A stretch of DNA of 64,000 nucleotides from Microbacterium sp. Its GTDB lineage: Bacteria; Actinomycetota; Actinomycetes; Actinomycetales; Microbacteriaceae. The position numbers were made by a program, and so were the translations under genes. The notes beneath the pieces were generated by a model. That model made no database searches and was not told the origin of the DNA. It saw nothing but the letters and a program-made list of their open reading frames with translations. Position 1 is the first letter of the stretch; each line of letters opens with the position of its first letter. The stretch covers positions 1 through 64,000 of the forward strand of contig JAEKKN010000032.1 of the NCBI GenBank assembly GCA_019510305.1, in the 5' to 3' direction. Shown here piece by piece: positions 11,185-20,413 of this stretch.

Positions 11185-12455
11185 AGCGCCCCTCCTGGCG
11201 CCGGAAGCCGCGCACCAAACCGGGCTTGAAGCACGCCGACCGGTTCACCTTCCAAGATCTCGTGGCCGAGGCGACCGCCGACATCGGCTCGCGTCCTGCC
11301 CGTCTCGTGATGACGATCCTGGGCACCGTGCTCGGAATCGCCTCACTGGTCGCGACGATCGGCTTCGCGCAGACCGCTGCGGCGCAGATCGCGAGTCAGT
11401 TCAACGGCGCCGCCTCGACGCAGGTCGTGGTCACTCCGGAGGAGGCGAACTCCGGCTCGGCGAAGAAGACCGTCGCGGCGGGGCGACTGCCCTGGGACGC
11501 GCCGGAGCGCGTGTCGCTGCTGGCCGGCGTGGAGAGTGCGACACTGCTGGGCGAGGTCGAGTTCGCCGAGAACGAGACCATCACCGCCGTGCCCGTGAAC
11601 GACCCTTCGGCGCCCGCGACTGCATCGCCGAGGCTGTACGCGTCGTCGCCCGAGCTGCTCGACACGGCAGGCGGGGAGCTCGTCACCGGTCGGTTCTTCG
11701 ACGCGGGGCACGACGCCAGGGCCGATCGGGTCGCGGTGGTCGGCTCGCGACTCGCCGAGGAGATGGGCATCAACCGTGTGGATTCGCAGCCCTCGATCTT
11801 CGTCGCCGGCGTCGCGTACGCGGTGATCGGCGTCGTCGACGGATTCGAGCGCAAGAGCGAACTGCTCGACTCTGTCGTCATCCCGGTAGGAGCGGCGCGA
11901 GCCGACTTCGGTCTTGCGGCCCCGTCTGAGCTCGACATCCGCATCGTCGTCGGCGCGGGGCCGCAGGTCGCCGAACAGTCGGTGCTGGCGCTGCAGCCCG
12001 ATGCGCCCGACACCCTCAAGACGCAGGCGCCGTCGGGTTCCTCCGACCTCAGCCAGAGCGTGCAGGCCGACGTGAACGTGGTGTTCCTGATCCTCGGCGT
12101 GATCGCCCTTCTCGCCGGGGGCCTCGGCATCGCGAACGTGACTCTTCTCGGGGTCATGGAGAGGGTGGGCGAGATCGGCCTGCGGCGGGCGCTGGGGGCC
12201 ACCCGCCGTCAGATCGGCGCCCAGTTCATGGTCGAGTCGATCGTGATCGGCTTCATCGGCGGACTCATCGGTTCGGCGCTCGGAGTGCTCGCGGTCGTCG
12301 CGGTGGCGGTCGTGCAGGGATGGACGCCCGTGACCGATCCGCTGATCGCCGTCGCGGGGGCGTTTTTGGGCGCTCTCGTCGGCTGGGGCTCGGGGTGGTA
12401 CCCGGCGCGACGCGCTGCTCGTATCGAACCGGTCGCGGCGCTGCGCGGCGCCTGA
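11181..12455 (+). CDS. ABC transporter permease, MacB/FtsX fold
   Basis: The 424-residue protein has one membrane segment near the N-terminus (LVMTILGTVLGIASLVATIG), a long extracytoplasmic MacB_PCD-like domain of about 240 residues, and three C-terminal membrane segments with the coupling sequence MERVGEIGLRRALGATRRQI and the ending YPARRAARIEPVAALRGA, which is typical of FtsX/MacB permeases. With the ATPase and adaptor it forms a tripartite-like efflux or envelope machine; drugs, peptides and lipoproteins are all possible substrates. A GTG start is used. Confidence 0.9.
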   Translation: MKRPSWRRKPRTKPGLKHADRFTFQDLVAEATADIGSRPARLVMTILGTVLGIASLVATIGFAQTAAAQIASQFNGAASTQVVVTPEEANSGSAKKTVAAGRLPWDAPERVSLLAGVESATLLGEVEFAENETITAVPVNDPSAPATASPRLYASSPELLDTAGGELVTGRFFDAGHDARADRVAVVGSRLAEEMGINRVDSQPSIFVAGVAYAVIGVVDGFERKSELLDSVVIPVGAARADFGLAAPSELDIRIVVGAGPQVAEQSVLALQPDAPDTLKTQAPSGSSDLSQSVQADVNVVFLILGVIALLAGGLGIANVTLLGVMERVGEIGLRRALGATRRQIGAQFMVESIVIGFIGGLIGSALGVLAVVAVAVVQGWTPVTDPLIAVAGAFLGALVGWGSGWYPARRAARIEPVAALRGA

Positions 12456-12465
12456 CCCTTCACAC

Positions 12466-12505
12466 GAACGGGGTGGCATCGGGTCTCCGACCAGCCACCC
12501 CGTTC
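12466..12505. terminator. long hairpin after the ABC operon
   Basis: Twelve-base perfect arms (GAACGGGGTGGC and its complement) flank a 16-base loop. There is no T-run. It lies 11 bases after the permease stop and before the parA promoter region, so a termination or 3'-end-protecting role is likely. Confidence 0.6.
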
Positions 12506-12560
12506 GCGCGGATCAGAGGATCGCCGGGTCCGTCCGCCCGGTTCGCCGTTCGCCTGCCGC

Positions 12561-12566
12561 TACAAT
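12561..12566 (+). promoter_or_regulatory. -10 hexamer of the parA-scpAB operon
   Basis: TACAAT lies about 30 bases before the GTG of parA and 14 bases before its GAAGGAGCAGGAG ribosome site. The -35 region (GGTTCG area) is weak. Confidence 0.4.
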
Positions 12567-12595
12567 CGAGCAAGCACGAAGGAGCAGGAGAATCG

Positions 12596-13486
12596 GTGGT
12601 TGAGAACGTGGGATCGTCCAAGGCGAAGGCGAAGAAGGCCGACGACACACCCATCGGACCCACCGGCCGGCCGTACCAGGGTTTCGCGACTCCTGAGCCG
12701 CTGACGTCGCACGGCCCCGCTCGCATCATCGCTCTGTGCAATCAGAAGGGCGGCGTCGGAAAGACGACGTCGACCATCAACCTGGCGGCAGCGCTCGCCG
12801 AGTACGGGCGCAAGGTCCTCGCGGTCGACTTCGACCCGCAGGGCGCCCTGTCGGCAGGCCTCGGCGTCCAGACCCACGACGTGCCCACGGTGTACGACCT
12901 GCTCCTGGACACCAAGCGCGACGCGCACGACGCGATCGTGCACACCGGCGTCGAGGGCCTCGACGTGATGCCGGCCAACATCGACTTGTCGGCGGCGGAG
13001 GTGCACCTCGTGAACGAGGTCGCGCGCGAGACGATCCTGTCGCGCGTGCTGCGCCAGGTGACGGCGGAGTACGATGTCATCCTGATCGACTGCCAGCCGT
13101 CTCTCGGACTGCTCACCGTCAACGCGCTGACCGCTGCGCACGGCGTGCTGATCCCGCTCGAGTGCGAGTTCTTCGCGTTGCGGGGCGTGGCGCTGCTCAT
13201 CGAGACGATCGACAAGGTGCGCGACCGGCTGAATCCGTCCATCAAGCTCGACGGCCTGCTCGCGACCATGTACGACCCGCGGACGCTGCACTCCCGCGAA
13301 GTGCTCGAGCGCGTGGTCGAAGCATTCGGCGACGACGTCCTTGAGACGGTGATCGGTCGCACCGTGAAGTTCCCCGATGCCTCGGTGTCGGGTGTGCCCA
13401 TCACCGAGTTCGCGCCCGAGCACGCGGCCGCGCAGGCTTACCTGCGTCTGGCTCGGGAGCTGGTCGCCCGTGGTGCCGTCGCGTAG
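12596..13486 (+). CDS. ParA family chromosome-partition ATPase
   Basis: The 296-residue protein is a deviant-Walker ATPase: CNQKGGVGKTTSTINLAAAL near residue 45, then VDFDPQGALSAGLG and IDCQPSLGLLTVNAL. A 40-residue basic/flexible N-terminus (SSKAKAKKADD) precedes the fold. The GTG at 12596 follows a strong purine-rich ribosome site; a longer frame would run into the upstream hairpin. This is the second ParA typically found next to scpAB in actinobacteria rather than the parAB pair near oriC. It probably works with SMC-ScpAB in chromosome organisation, which is inferred from context. Confidence 0.9.
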   Translation: MVENVGSSKAKAKKADDTPIGPTGRPYQGFATPEPLTSHGPARIIALCNQKGGVGKTTSTINLAAALAEYGRKVLAVDFDPQGALSAGLGVQTHDVPTVYDLLLDTKRDAHDAIVHTGVEGLDVMPANIDLSAAEVHLVNEVARETILSRVLRQVTAEYDVILIDCQPSLGLLTVNALTAAHGVLIPLECEFFALRGVALLIETIDKVRDRLNPSIKLDGLLATMYDPRTLHSREVLERVVEAFGDDVLETVIGRTVKFPDASVSGVPITEFAPEHAAAQAYLRLARELVARGAVA

Positions 13487-14306
13487 CGATGGCACCCCGC
13501 CGGAGGCGGCAGACGGCACTGCGCCCTCCGGCTTCCGCGTCTCGCTGTCGAACTTCGACGGCCCCTTCGATCTGCTGCTGAACCTCATCTCCAAGCATGA
13601 GATGGACATCACCGAGGTGTCGCTCAGCGCGGTGACGAACGAGTTCATCTCGTATCTGAAAGAACTCGACGGTGATCGGGAGCTCGATCAGGCGTCGGAG
13701 TTCCTCGTGGTCGCCGCGACCCTGCTCGACATGAAGGTCGCCGGCCTCCTTCCCCAGGGCGAGCTGGTGGATGCCGAGGCCGTCGCCCTGCTCGAAGCGC
13801 GCGATCTGCTCTTCGCCCGGCTGCTGCAGTACCGCGCGTTCAAGGAGGTCTCGGCCTGGTTCTCGCGATGCCTGCAGCGGGAGGACCGCCGCCACGCGCG
13901 GGCGGTTCGTCTGGACGAGAAGCATCGCAAGAAGACGCCGGAGCTGGTCTGGTCGCTGACCGCATCCGACTTCGCCGCCCTTGCGATGCTGGCATTCGTG
14001 CCCAAGGAGATCCCGCATGTCGGTCTCGATCATCTGCACGCTCCGCTCATCAGCATCCGCGAGCAGGCGGCGATCGTCGTGACGCTCCTGCGCGGAGCCG
14101 AGTCGCTGAGCTTCCGCGAGCTCGTCGCAGGGATCAGCGAGCCGGGCATCGTGGTGGCACGGTTCATCTCGGTGCTCGAGCTGTATCGGCACGCGGCGCT
14201 CTCCTTCGAACAACTCGAACCGCTCGGCGAGCTGACGCTGCGCTGGTCAGCCGACCACTGGTCGGACGAATCACTCGCGACCCTGGGGGCCGACTATGAC
14301 CGATGA
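13473..14306 (+). CDS. scpA: segregation and condensation protein A
   Basis: The 277-residue kleisin bridges the SMC heads. The N-terminal block FRVSLSNFDGPFDLLLNLI and KHEMDITEVSLSAV is the ScpA hallmark, and the C-terminal winged-helix region includes FRELVAGISEPGIVVARFISVLELYR. The GTG at 13473 (with another at 13470) overlaps parA by about 14 bases; the first 20 residues are not conserved in character. The stop overlaps scpB by 11 bases. Confidence 0.92.
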   Translation: MPSRSDGTPPEAADGTAPSGFRVSLSNFDGPFDLLLNLISKHEMDITEVSLSAVTNEFISYLKELDGDRELDQASEFLVVAATLLDMKVAGLLPQGELVDAEAVALLEARDLLFARLLQYRAFKEVSAWFSRCLQREDRRHARAVRLDEKHRKKTPELVWSLTASDFAALAMLAFVPKEIPHVGLDHLHAPLISIREQAAIVVTLLRGAESLSFRELVAGISEPGIVVARFISVLELYRHAALSFEQLEPLGELTLRWSADHWSDESLATLGADYDR

Positions 14307-14901
14307 CCCTTCGACAAGCTCAGGGACCCAGGGGGAACCCGTGGAGGCGCCGCTGACCGAGAAGGTCGAGGCCATCCTGCTCATCATCGACGAGCCGATC
14401 GGGCTGGTCGCGCTGGCGGCCGCCGTGGGCGCTCCGGTCGCCGCCGTCAGGCAGACCCTGGAGACCCTCGTCGCCGACTACGACGGAGTGGGCCGCGGCC
14501 CCCGCCGGGGGTTCGAGCTGCGCGAGGTCGGCGGAGGCTGGCGGCTGTACGTGCGAGATGACCACGACGACCTCGTCGCCGATTTCATCGGCGGTCAGGC
14601 GCCCGCCCGGCTCTCGCAGGCGGCGCTCGAGACGCTCGCCGTCATCGCTTACAAACAACCGGTGACCCGTAGTCAGGTAGCCTCTATCCGTGCCGTGAAC
14701 GTCGATTCGGTCGTGCGCACGCTGCTCGCCCGCGGTCTGATCACCGAGATGTTCGCCGACTCAGAGACCGGCGCCATCAACTACGGCACGACCGACGCGC
14801 TGCTGCAGCACCTGGGGATCAACTCGATAGACGAGCTGCCCCCGATCTCGCCGCTTCTCGATGACGGCGCCGATGGTTTCGATGAAGGAGTGGTCCGATG
14901 A
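14296..14901 (+). CDS. scpB: segregation and condensation protein B
   Basis: This 201-residue partner of ScpA has two winged-helix domains: LTEKVEAILLIIDEPIGLVAL at the start (the family opening), and LSQAALETLAVIAYKQPVTRSQV in the second. The first 15 residues (TDDPSTSSGTQGEP) are encoded by a short repeat element (14305-14331). A GTG at 14341 with an AGGGGGAA ribosome site would give a 186-residue protein without it. Both starts are plausible, and the longer one overlaps scpA like other pairs here. Confidence 0.92.
   Translation: MTDDPSTSSGTQGEPVEAPLTEKVEAILLIIDEPIGLVALAAAVGAPVAAVRQTLETLVADYDGVGRGPRRGFELREVGGGWRLYVRDDHDDLVADFIGGQAPARLSQAALETLAVIAYKQPVTRSQVASIRAVNVDSVVRTLLARGLITEMFADSETGAINYGTTDALLQHLGINSIDELPPISPLLDDGADGFDEGVVR
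14305..14331 (+). repeat. REP-like element inside the 5' end of scpB
   Basis: The element begins GACCCTTC and ends GCTCAGGGACCCAG, with CCCT/AGGG arms flanking TCGACAAGCTC. The related element at 16821-16880 has the same start and nearly the same end. The short form resembles intergenic palindromic repeats common in high-GC genomes. Confidence 0.5.
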
Positions 14902-15686
14902 CCGACAGTTCAGCCCCCGAGGGCATCCGCCTGCAGAAGGTGCTCTCCGCCGCGGGAGTCGCGTCGCGTCGCGTCATCGAGGACTACATCGTCGAGGGGC
15001 GCATCCGGGTGAACGGCGAAGTCGTCTCCGAGCTCGGCAGACGCATCGATCCCGAGAACGATCTGGTCGACGTCGACGGCACGGCCGTGCAGCTCGACGT
15101 CTCGAAGCGCTACGTCATGCTCAACAAGCCCACCGGCGTCGTCAGCAGCATGCGCGACGAGAGCGGTCGGCCGGATCTCCGCCGGTTCACGGAGGACTAC
15201 GAAGAGCGCCTGTACAACGTCGGCCGACTGGATGCCGAGACCAGCGGCCTCCTGCTCCTCACGAACGACGGCGATCTGGCGCACGTGCTCGCGCACCCCT
15301 CGTTCGGCGTCACGAAGGTGTACATCGCGAAGGTCGATGGCGCCGTCACGGCGCAGACGATCTCGAAGCTGACCAAGGGCATCGAGCTCGAAGACGGACC
15401 CATCACGGCAGACAAGGCGAGGCTGCTCGACACCTCGCGCGGGTCGAGCCTCGTCGAGCTCACCCTGCACTCCGGGCGCAACCGCATCGTCCGCCGCATG
15501 ATGGCGGCGGTCGGCCACCCGGTGACCGAGCTCGTGCGTCGGCAGTTCGGGCCGCTCCACCTGGGAACCCTCCCGGCGGGGAAGACACGGGAACTGACTA
15601 AAATCGAGTTGGGCGCGCTTCTTACTCTGTCGCGCCGTGATACCCGTGCCGGAACGAGCGACGGCGAGCAGCAGGAGAACGAGTGA
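14898..15686 (+). CDS. rluB: RluB-type 23S rRNA pseudouridine synthase
   Basis: The 262-residue enzyme has an N-terminal S4 domain (IRLQKVLSAAGVASRR, residues 8-60) and an RsuA/RluB catalytic domain with YVMLNKPTGVVSS and the active-site Asp in VGRLDAETSGLLLLTNDG near residue 112. It converts a uridine of 23S rRNA (2605 region in E. coli) to pseudouridine. The ATG overlaps the scpB stop by 4 bases. The scpA-scpB-rluB order is widely conserved in Gram-positive bacteria. Confidence 0.93.
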   Translation: MTDSSAPEGIRLQKVLSAAGVASRRVIEDYIVEGRIRVNGEVVSELGRRIDPENDLVDVDGTAVQLDVSKRYVMLNKPTGVVSSMRDESGRPDLRRFTEDYEERLYNVGRLDAETSGLLLLTNDGDLAHVLAHPSFGVTKVYIAKVDGAVTAQTISKLTKGIELEDGPITADKARLLDTSRGSSLVELTLHSGRNRIVRRMMAAVGHPVTELVRRQFGPLHLGTLPAGKTRELTKIELGALLTLSRRDTRAGTSDGEQQENE

Positions 15687-16822
15687 CCGACACGACCAGT
15701 GCGCCCAGCGCGGTCCGCGCTGCCGGCGCCGTCGCCGCGCGGATCACGGGCACGGTGCGCATCGTCGGCACCGGCCTGCTGGGCGCGAGCATCGGTCATG
15801 CACTGCGCGCGAAGGGTGTCGACGTCGTGCTCTCCGATACCTCGCCTGCGCAGCAGCGCCTCGCGATCGACTACGGCGCCGGTCGCGCACCCGCGGCGGG
15901 CGACGCGCCGGTGCTGATCGTCGTGGCGGTTCCGCCCGATGTCACTGCCGATGTCATCCAGAACGAGCTCGAGAATCACCCGGACGCCGTCGTCACTGAT
16001 GTCGCGAGCGTGAAGCTCCAGCCGTTCCGCGCGCTGAGCGAACGCGGAGTCGACCTGCGGCGCTACATCGGCTCTCACCCTCTCGCCGGCCGCGAACGCG
16101 GGGGAGCGATCTCGGCACGCGCCGACCTGTTCATCGGCCGTCCGTGGGTGGTGTGCCGTGATGGCGAGACCTCCGCGGCCGACCTCTCGCTCGTCGAGGC
16201 CCTGGCTCTCGACGTCGGCGCGACGCCGCTCGAGATGACGCCGGAGGAGCACGACCGCTCGGTCGCGCTGACCTCTCACGTGCCACAGGTCGTCGCGAGC
16301 CTGCTCGCGGGGCGTCTCGCCGAGGCCGAAGAGGGCGCGCTGCGCCTGGCCGGTCAGGGCGTGCGCGACACGACCCGCATCGCGGCATCCGCTCCTGAAC
16401 TGTGGGTGCAGATCCTCGGCGCCAACGCGGCTCCCGTGGTGGAGATCCTCGATGCTCTCGCCGCCGATCTGCGCGACGTCTCCGAGGCGCTGCGCGCACC
16501 CGAGGCGCCTGGCGCGCGGCGCGCGGTCGCCGAGACGATCCGCCACGGCAACGACGGCGTCGAGCGCCTGCCGGGTAAGCACGGCCAGAACCGCCGCTTC
16601 GAGTCGCTCGTCGTGATGGTCGATGACACCCCCGGCCAGCTCGGTCGCCTGTTCGGCGAACTCGGCGAACTGGGCGTGAACGTCGAAGATCTGCGTCTCG
16701 AGCACTCGCCGGGTGCGCAGTTCGGTCTCGCCCAGATCAGCGTCGACCCCGCCGCACTGCACGGGGCGATCACCGGACTCACCGAACGCGGCTGGCGGAT
16801 CGCGGGGAACACGAATGACTGA
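15683..16822 (+). CDS. tyrA: prephenate dehydrogenase with C-terminal ACT domain
   Basis: The 379-residue enzyme oxidatively decarboxylates prephenate for tyrosine synthesis. The NAD-binding motif [18 protein letters not shown] is at about residues 28-45, the catalytic region [12 protein letters not shown] near 133, and the ACT regulatory domain begins at about residue 310 ([29 protein letters not shown]). ACT domains usually give feedback inhibition by tyrosine, which is an inference here. The GTG start overlaps rluB by 4 bases. The first 25 residues before the Rossmann fold look unconserved. Confidence 0.92.
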   Translation: MTDTTSAPSAVRAAGAVAARITGTVRIVGTGLLGASIGHALRAKGVDVVLSDTSPAQQRLAIDYGAGRAPAAGDAPVLIVVAVPPDVTADVIQNELENHPDAVVTDVASVKLQPFRALSERGVDLRRYIGSHPLAGRERGGAISARADLFIGRPWVVCRDGETSAADLSLVEALALDVGATPLEMTPEEHDRSVALTSHVPQVVASLLAGRLAEAEEGALRLAGQGVRDTTRIAASAPELWVQILGANAAPVVEILDALAADLRDVSEALRAPEAPGARRAVAETIRHGNDGVERLPGKHGQNRRFESLVVMVDDTPGQLGRLFGELGELGVNVEDLRLEHSPGAQFGLAQISVDPAALHGAITGLTERGWRIAGNTND

Positions 16823-17561
16823 CCCTTCACTTCGGCTCGCTGACACTCGCTCAGCACTGTCGACAGACTCAGGAACCCAGATGACAGCGACGAAGTTCAT
16901 CGCGATCGACGGGCCTGCGGGCTCGGGCAAATCCAGCGTCTCCAAGGCGGTGGCCCGCAAGCTCGGCTTCGGCTACCTCGACACCGGCTCGGCCTATCGC
17001 GCGCTGGCGTGGCATGTGCTCGACCGCGGCGCCGACACGGCGGATGCCGACGCGGTTCTCGCCGCGGCATCCGACTTCCCGGTGCATCTCAGTCTCGATG
17101 CGGACGACCGCACCGTGCGCGTCGGCGAGGCCGACGTCACCGAGGCGATCCGCGACCCTCGCGTCTCCGGCGCCGTCAGCGGCGTGGCCCGCGTGCCGGC
17201 GGTGCGCGAGCAGGTCAATGCGCTCTTCCGCACCCTTGTGGCGGAAGCGCCGTACGACGCGGTGGTCGTGGAAGGGCGCGACATCACCACGGTGGTCGCG
17301 CCAGACGCGCCCGTCCGCATCCTGCTGACCGCCGCCCCCGAGGTGCGCGCCGCTCGCCGTGCCGGCGAACTCGCGGGCGAGAGCGCCGAGACGGTGGCCG
17401 CCGCCCTGCACAAGCGCGACGCCTCCGACAGCGCCGTCGTCGACTTCCTGAACGCCGCCGAAGGCGTCGAAGTTGTCGATTCGACCGAATTGGATTTCAC
17501 CCAGACCATCGATGCCGTACTCACGGTGATCGAACGACTCCGAGGAGCACCCCGTGGCTGA
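16815..17561 (+). CDS. cmk: (d)CMP kinase
   Basis: The enzyme phosphorylates CMP and dCMP using ATP. The P-loop [32 protein letters not shown], the substrate motif [12 protein letters not shown] and RRAGE are all present. ATG 16815 (ribosome site GGGGAA) overlaps tyrA by 8 bases and gives 248 residues, but residues 3-22 come from a repeat element. ATG 16881 gives 226 residues, the usual family length, with AGGAA before it. The longer start is listed because it preserves the ATGACTGA overlap; the shorter may be the main product. Confidence 0.9.
   Translation: MTDPSLRLADTRSALSTDSGTQMTATKFIAIDGPAGSGKSSVSKAVARKLGFGYLDTGSAYRALAWHVLDRGADTADADAVLAAASDFPVHLSLDADDRTVRVGEADVTEAIRDPRVSGAVSGVARVPAVREQVNALFRTLVAEAPYDAVVVEGRDITTVVAPDAPVRILLTAAPEVRAARRAGELAGESAETVAAALHKRDASDSAVVDFLNAAEGVEVVDSTELDFTQTIDAVLTVIERLRGAPRG
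16821..16880 (+). repeat. REP-like element between tyrA and the conserved start of cmk
   Basis: It begins GACCCTTC and ends GACTCAGGAACCCAG, like the scpB element (14305-14331) but longer, with extra GGCTCGCTGACACTCGCTCAG in the middle. It is in frame with cmk. Confidence 0.45.
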
Positions 17562-19074
17562 CGACGAATACGAAGGCGGCCCTGACCACCTCGCAGAGAA
17601 GATGGACGCGCTCGACGAGCAGCTCGCAGAGCAGCGCGCCGAGACACTGCGAGCGGGTCTCGCCGACTACGACCTGGACGATGAGGACGCCGCGCTCCTC
17701 GCCGGCATCACGATGGGCGAGGACGGCATCCAGTTCATGCCCGCACTTCCCGTGGTGGCGATAGTGGGACGCCCGAACGTCGGCAAGTCGGCGCTCGTGA
17801 ACCGCATCCTCGGCCGCCGCGAGGCTGTCGTCGAGGACACTCCCGGTGTCACGCGCGACCGGGTCACGTACAAGGCCGAGTGGAACGACCGGCGCTTCAC
17901 GCTCGTCGACACCGGCGGCTGGGAGCCCGACGCCCGCGGCATCGACCGCTCGGTGGCCGCTCAGGCCGAGGTCGCGATCGAGCTCTGCGACGTCGTGCTG
18001 TTCGTCGTCGACGCTCTAGTGGGCGCGACGTCGACCGACGAGCACGTCGTGAAGCTGCTGCGCAAGAGCGGCAAGCCGGTCTTCCTCGTCGCGAACAAGA
18101 TCGATGACGCGCGCCAGGAGCCCGAGGCCGCTGCTCTGTGGAACCTGGGCCTGGGTGAGCCGTATCCCGTCTCCGCGATCCACGGTCGTGGCGTCGCGGA
18201 CCTGCTCGACACCCTGCTGAAGAAGCTGCCCGAGATCTCCGCGGTCGCCAAACAGGAGATCGGCGGACCGCGCCGCGTCGCGATCCTCGGCCGTCCGAAC
18301 GTCGGAAAGTCGTCGCTGCTGAACCGGGCTGCAGGCGAAGAGCGCGTGGTCGTGAACGACCTCGCGGGAACGACCCGCGACCCGGTCGACGAGATCGTCG
18401 AGCTCGGCGGCAAGCTGTGGCGCTTCGTCGACACCGCCGGCATCCGTCGTCGCGTGCACATGGCGCAGGGTGCCGACTTCTACGCCTCGCTGCGCACCTC
18501 GGCCGCCCTCGAGAAGGCGGAGGTCGCGGTCGTCGTCCTCGACGTCTCCGAGTCGATCAGCGAGCAGGACGTCCGCATCATCGACCTGGTGCTGGAGTCG
18601 GGCCGTTCGCTCGTGCTGGCGTTCAACAAGTGGGACCGTCTGAACGACGACGACCTCGAGAACCAGGATCGCCGTCGCTACCTCGAGCGAGAGATCGAGC
18701 AGGACCTCGCGCACGTCGCCTGGGCTCCTCGCGTGAACATCTCGGCGAAGACCGGCCGTCACCTCGACAAGCTGGTCCCGGCGCTCGAGACCTCGCTGGA
18801 GAACTGGGATCGCCGCATCCCGACCGGCAAGTTCAACGCGTTCCTCGCCGAGCTCGTCGCCGAGCACCCGCACCCGCTGCGTGGAGGCAAGCAGCCGCGC
18901 ATCCTGTTCGGCACGCAGGCCTCGACGCGTCCGCCGACGTTCGTGCTCTTCACCACGGGCTTCCTCGACCCGGGCTATCGCCGGTTCATCCAGCGCCGCC
19001 TGCGGGAGCTGTACGAATTCGAAGGCACGCCGATCGTGATCAACATGCGCGTGCGCGAGAGGCGCCAGCGCTGA
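17554..19074 (+). CDS. der: ribosome biogenesis GTPase Der (EngA)
   Basis: The 506-residue protein has two tandem G domains: [17 protein letters not shown] with DTPGVTRDR and NKID starting near residue 72, and [16 protein letters not shown] with DLAGTTRDP and NKWD near 246, followed by a KH-like domain ([11 protein letters not shown] to the end). It acts in 50S subunit assembly. A 65-residue acidic N-terminal extension, common in actinobacterial Der, precedes the first G domain. The GTG start overlaps cmk by 8 bases. The cmk-der pair is conserved across Actinobacteria. Confidence 0.95.
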   Translation: MADDEYEGGPDHLAEKMDALDEQLAEQRAETLRAGLADYDLDDEDAALLAGITMGEDGIQFMPALPVVAIVGRPNVGKSALVNRILGRREAVVEDTPGVTRDRVTYKAEWNDRRFTLVDTGGWEPDARGIDRSVAAQAEVAIELCDVVLFVVDALVGATSTDEHVVKLLRKSGKPVFLVANKIDDARQEPEAAALWNLGLGEPYPVSAIHGRGVADLLDTLLKKLPEISAVAKQEIGGPRRVAILGRPNVGKSSLLNRAAGEERVVVNDLAGTTRDPVDEIVELGGKLWRFVDTAGIRRRVHMAQGADFYASLRTSAALEKAEVAVVVLDVSESISEQDVRIIDLVLESGRSLVLAFNKWDRLNDDDLENQDRRRYLEREIEQDLAHVAWAPRVNISAKTGRHLDKLVPALETSLENWDRRIPTGKFNAFLAELVAEHPHPLRGGKQPRILFGTQASTRPPTFVLFTTGFLDPGYRRFIQRRLRELYEFEGTPIVINMRVRERRQR

Positions 19075-19134
19075 GCTGTTCCGCTCTGTGTCGGAATCGA
19101 CGACGTACCCCGGATGCTGTGAAAGGCTGAAGGG

Positions 19135-20028
19135 GTGACTGTCGTACCTCCTGCCGCCGGCGAACCGCGTCGGCCACTCGGCCCGCTGAACCCCGGTGAC
19201 GCCTGGGTGATCGCGGACACGGGGGAGAAGTACTGGGGTCGTTTCGGCGCGGCGGGGCTGCTCGCCTACGATTCCTCGCGGGGCGTGCTGCTCCAGCACC
19301 GGGTCGCCTGGATCCACTTCGGCGGCACCTGGGGGCTGCCCGGAGGGGCGCTCCACGAGGGCGAGAGCGCGATCCGCGGAGCGGTGCGCGAAGCGCAGGA
19401 AGAGGCGGGCGTGCCCGACGGCTCGGTGCGACCGCGGTTCACGAGCGTGCTCGATCTCGACATCTGGTCGTACACGACGGTCGTCGCCGACGTCGTCGAG
19501 CCGTTCGAGCCGGTGATCAGCGACCCGGAGAGCGTCGCGCTGGCGTGGGTTCCTGTCGACGAGATCGATGCACTGCCACTGCATCCGGGGTTCGGGGAGT
19601 CGTGGCCGCTGCTGAGGTCGCTGCTCGACGTGAGGCCTGTTCTCGTCATCGACGCGGCCAACGTCGTGGGCTCGGTGCCCGACGGCTGGTGGAAGGACCG
19701 TGCGGCTGCGGCGGGTCGGCTGAGGGATCGCCTGGCCGGGCTGGCAGCGCCGGCGCGCGATCTCGGGCTCGACGCGACGACGTGGTTCCCACAGGTCTCG
19801 TTCGTGGTCGAGGGTCAGGCGCGGTCGCTGGCCGACGACGACGAGATCCTCGTGGTCAGGGCGGATGCCGGGGGCGACGACGCGATCGTCGACGAGGCGG
19901 TCCGGCTGACGTCGCTGGGGCGAGCGGTCACCGTAGTGACGAGTGATCGGGCGTTGCAGTCGCGGGCGGAAGCGGCAGGCGCTCGGACTCTGTCGGCGCG
20001 CGCACTGCTGAACACGATCGGGCGCTGA
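19135..20028 (+). CDS. Nudix hydrolase fused to NYN/YacP-like domain
   Basis: The 297-residue protein has a perfect Nudix box (GLPGGALHEGESAIRGAVRE, then AQEEAGV) at about residues 65-87 and a second domain from about residue 165. The latter begins VLVIDAANVVGSVPDGWW and contains ADAGGDDAIVDEA and VTVVTSDRALQSRA, matching the Asp-Asn and Asp clusters of NYN/PIN-like ribonucleases (YacP type). The pairing suggests nucleotide clean-up linked to RNA turnover; the substrate is unknown. GTG start; a TAGGCT-like AAGGCT lies 6 bases before it. Confidence 0.82.
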   Translation: MTVVPPAAGEPRRPLGPLNPGDAWVIADTGEKYWGRFGAAGLLAYDSSRGVLLQHRVAWIHFGGTWGLPGGALHEGESAIRGAVREAQEEAGVPDGSVRPRFTSVLDLDIWSYTTVVADVVEPFEPVISDPESVALAWVPVDEIDALPLHPGFGESWPLLRSLLDVRPVLVIDAANVVGSVPDGWWKDRAAAAGRLRDRLAGLAAPARDLGLDATTWFPQVSFVVEGQARSLADDDEILVVRADAGGDDAIVDEAVRLTSLGRAVTVVTSDRALQSRAEAAGARTLSARALLNTIGR

Positions 20029-20041
20029 GGGCGCAACCGGG

Positions 20042-20413
20042 TCAGTCGAACGAGTCGTCGTCGCGTCCGCGCAACTTGTCGATCTCGCGGCGTTCACGTT
20101 TGGTCGGCCGCCCGGCACCGCGATCTCGCAGGCCGAGCGCCGCCTGCGGCTCGCGTTCGGGTGTGCGGTCTTCGTAGGCGAGGGCGGCAACTGGTGCGCC
20201 CACGCGTTTGACCAGGATCTGGCGGACGATGAGGATGCGGTCGAACCCCGAGATGCGGATGCGCACCTCGTCGCCGATGCGCACGTGCTGCGCGGCTTTG
20301 ACCTTGTCGCCGTTCAGCCGGATGTGTCCCGCACGGCACGCCGTCGTCGCCGCCGAACGCGTCTTGTAGGCGCGCACCGCCCACAGCCAGCTGTCGATCC
20401 GCGCCGCGTCCAT
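20042..20413 (-). CDS. S4 RNA-binding domain protein, Hsp15-like
   Basis: The 123-residue protein opens with RIDSWLWAVRAYKTRSAAT and HIRLNGDKVKAAQHVRIGDEV, a textbook S4 domain, and ends with a basic tail (GRPTKRERREIDKLRGRDD). Hsp15-type proteins bind stalled 50S subunits carrying peptidyl-tRNA, and this is the closest named family. The ATG overlaps the stop of the upstream lysoplasmalogenase gene by one base (TGATG). A much longer in-frame extension to 20863 would cover that gene and is rejected. Confidence 0.88.
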   Translation of the reverse strand: MDAARIDSWLWAVRAYKTRSAATTACRAGHIRLNGDKVKAAQHVRIGDEVRIRISGFDRILIVRQILVKRVGAPVAALAYEDRTPEREPQAALGLRDRGAGRPTKRERREIDKLRGRDDDSFD

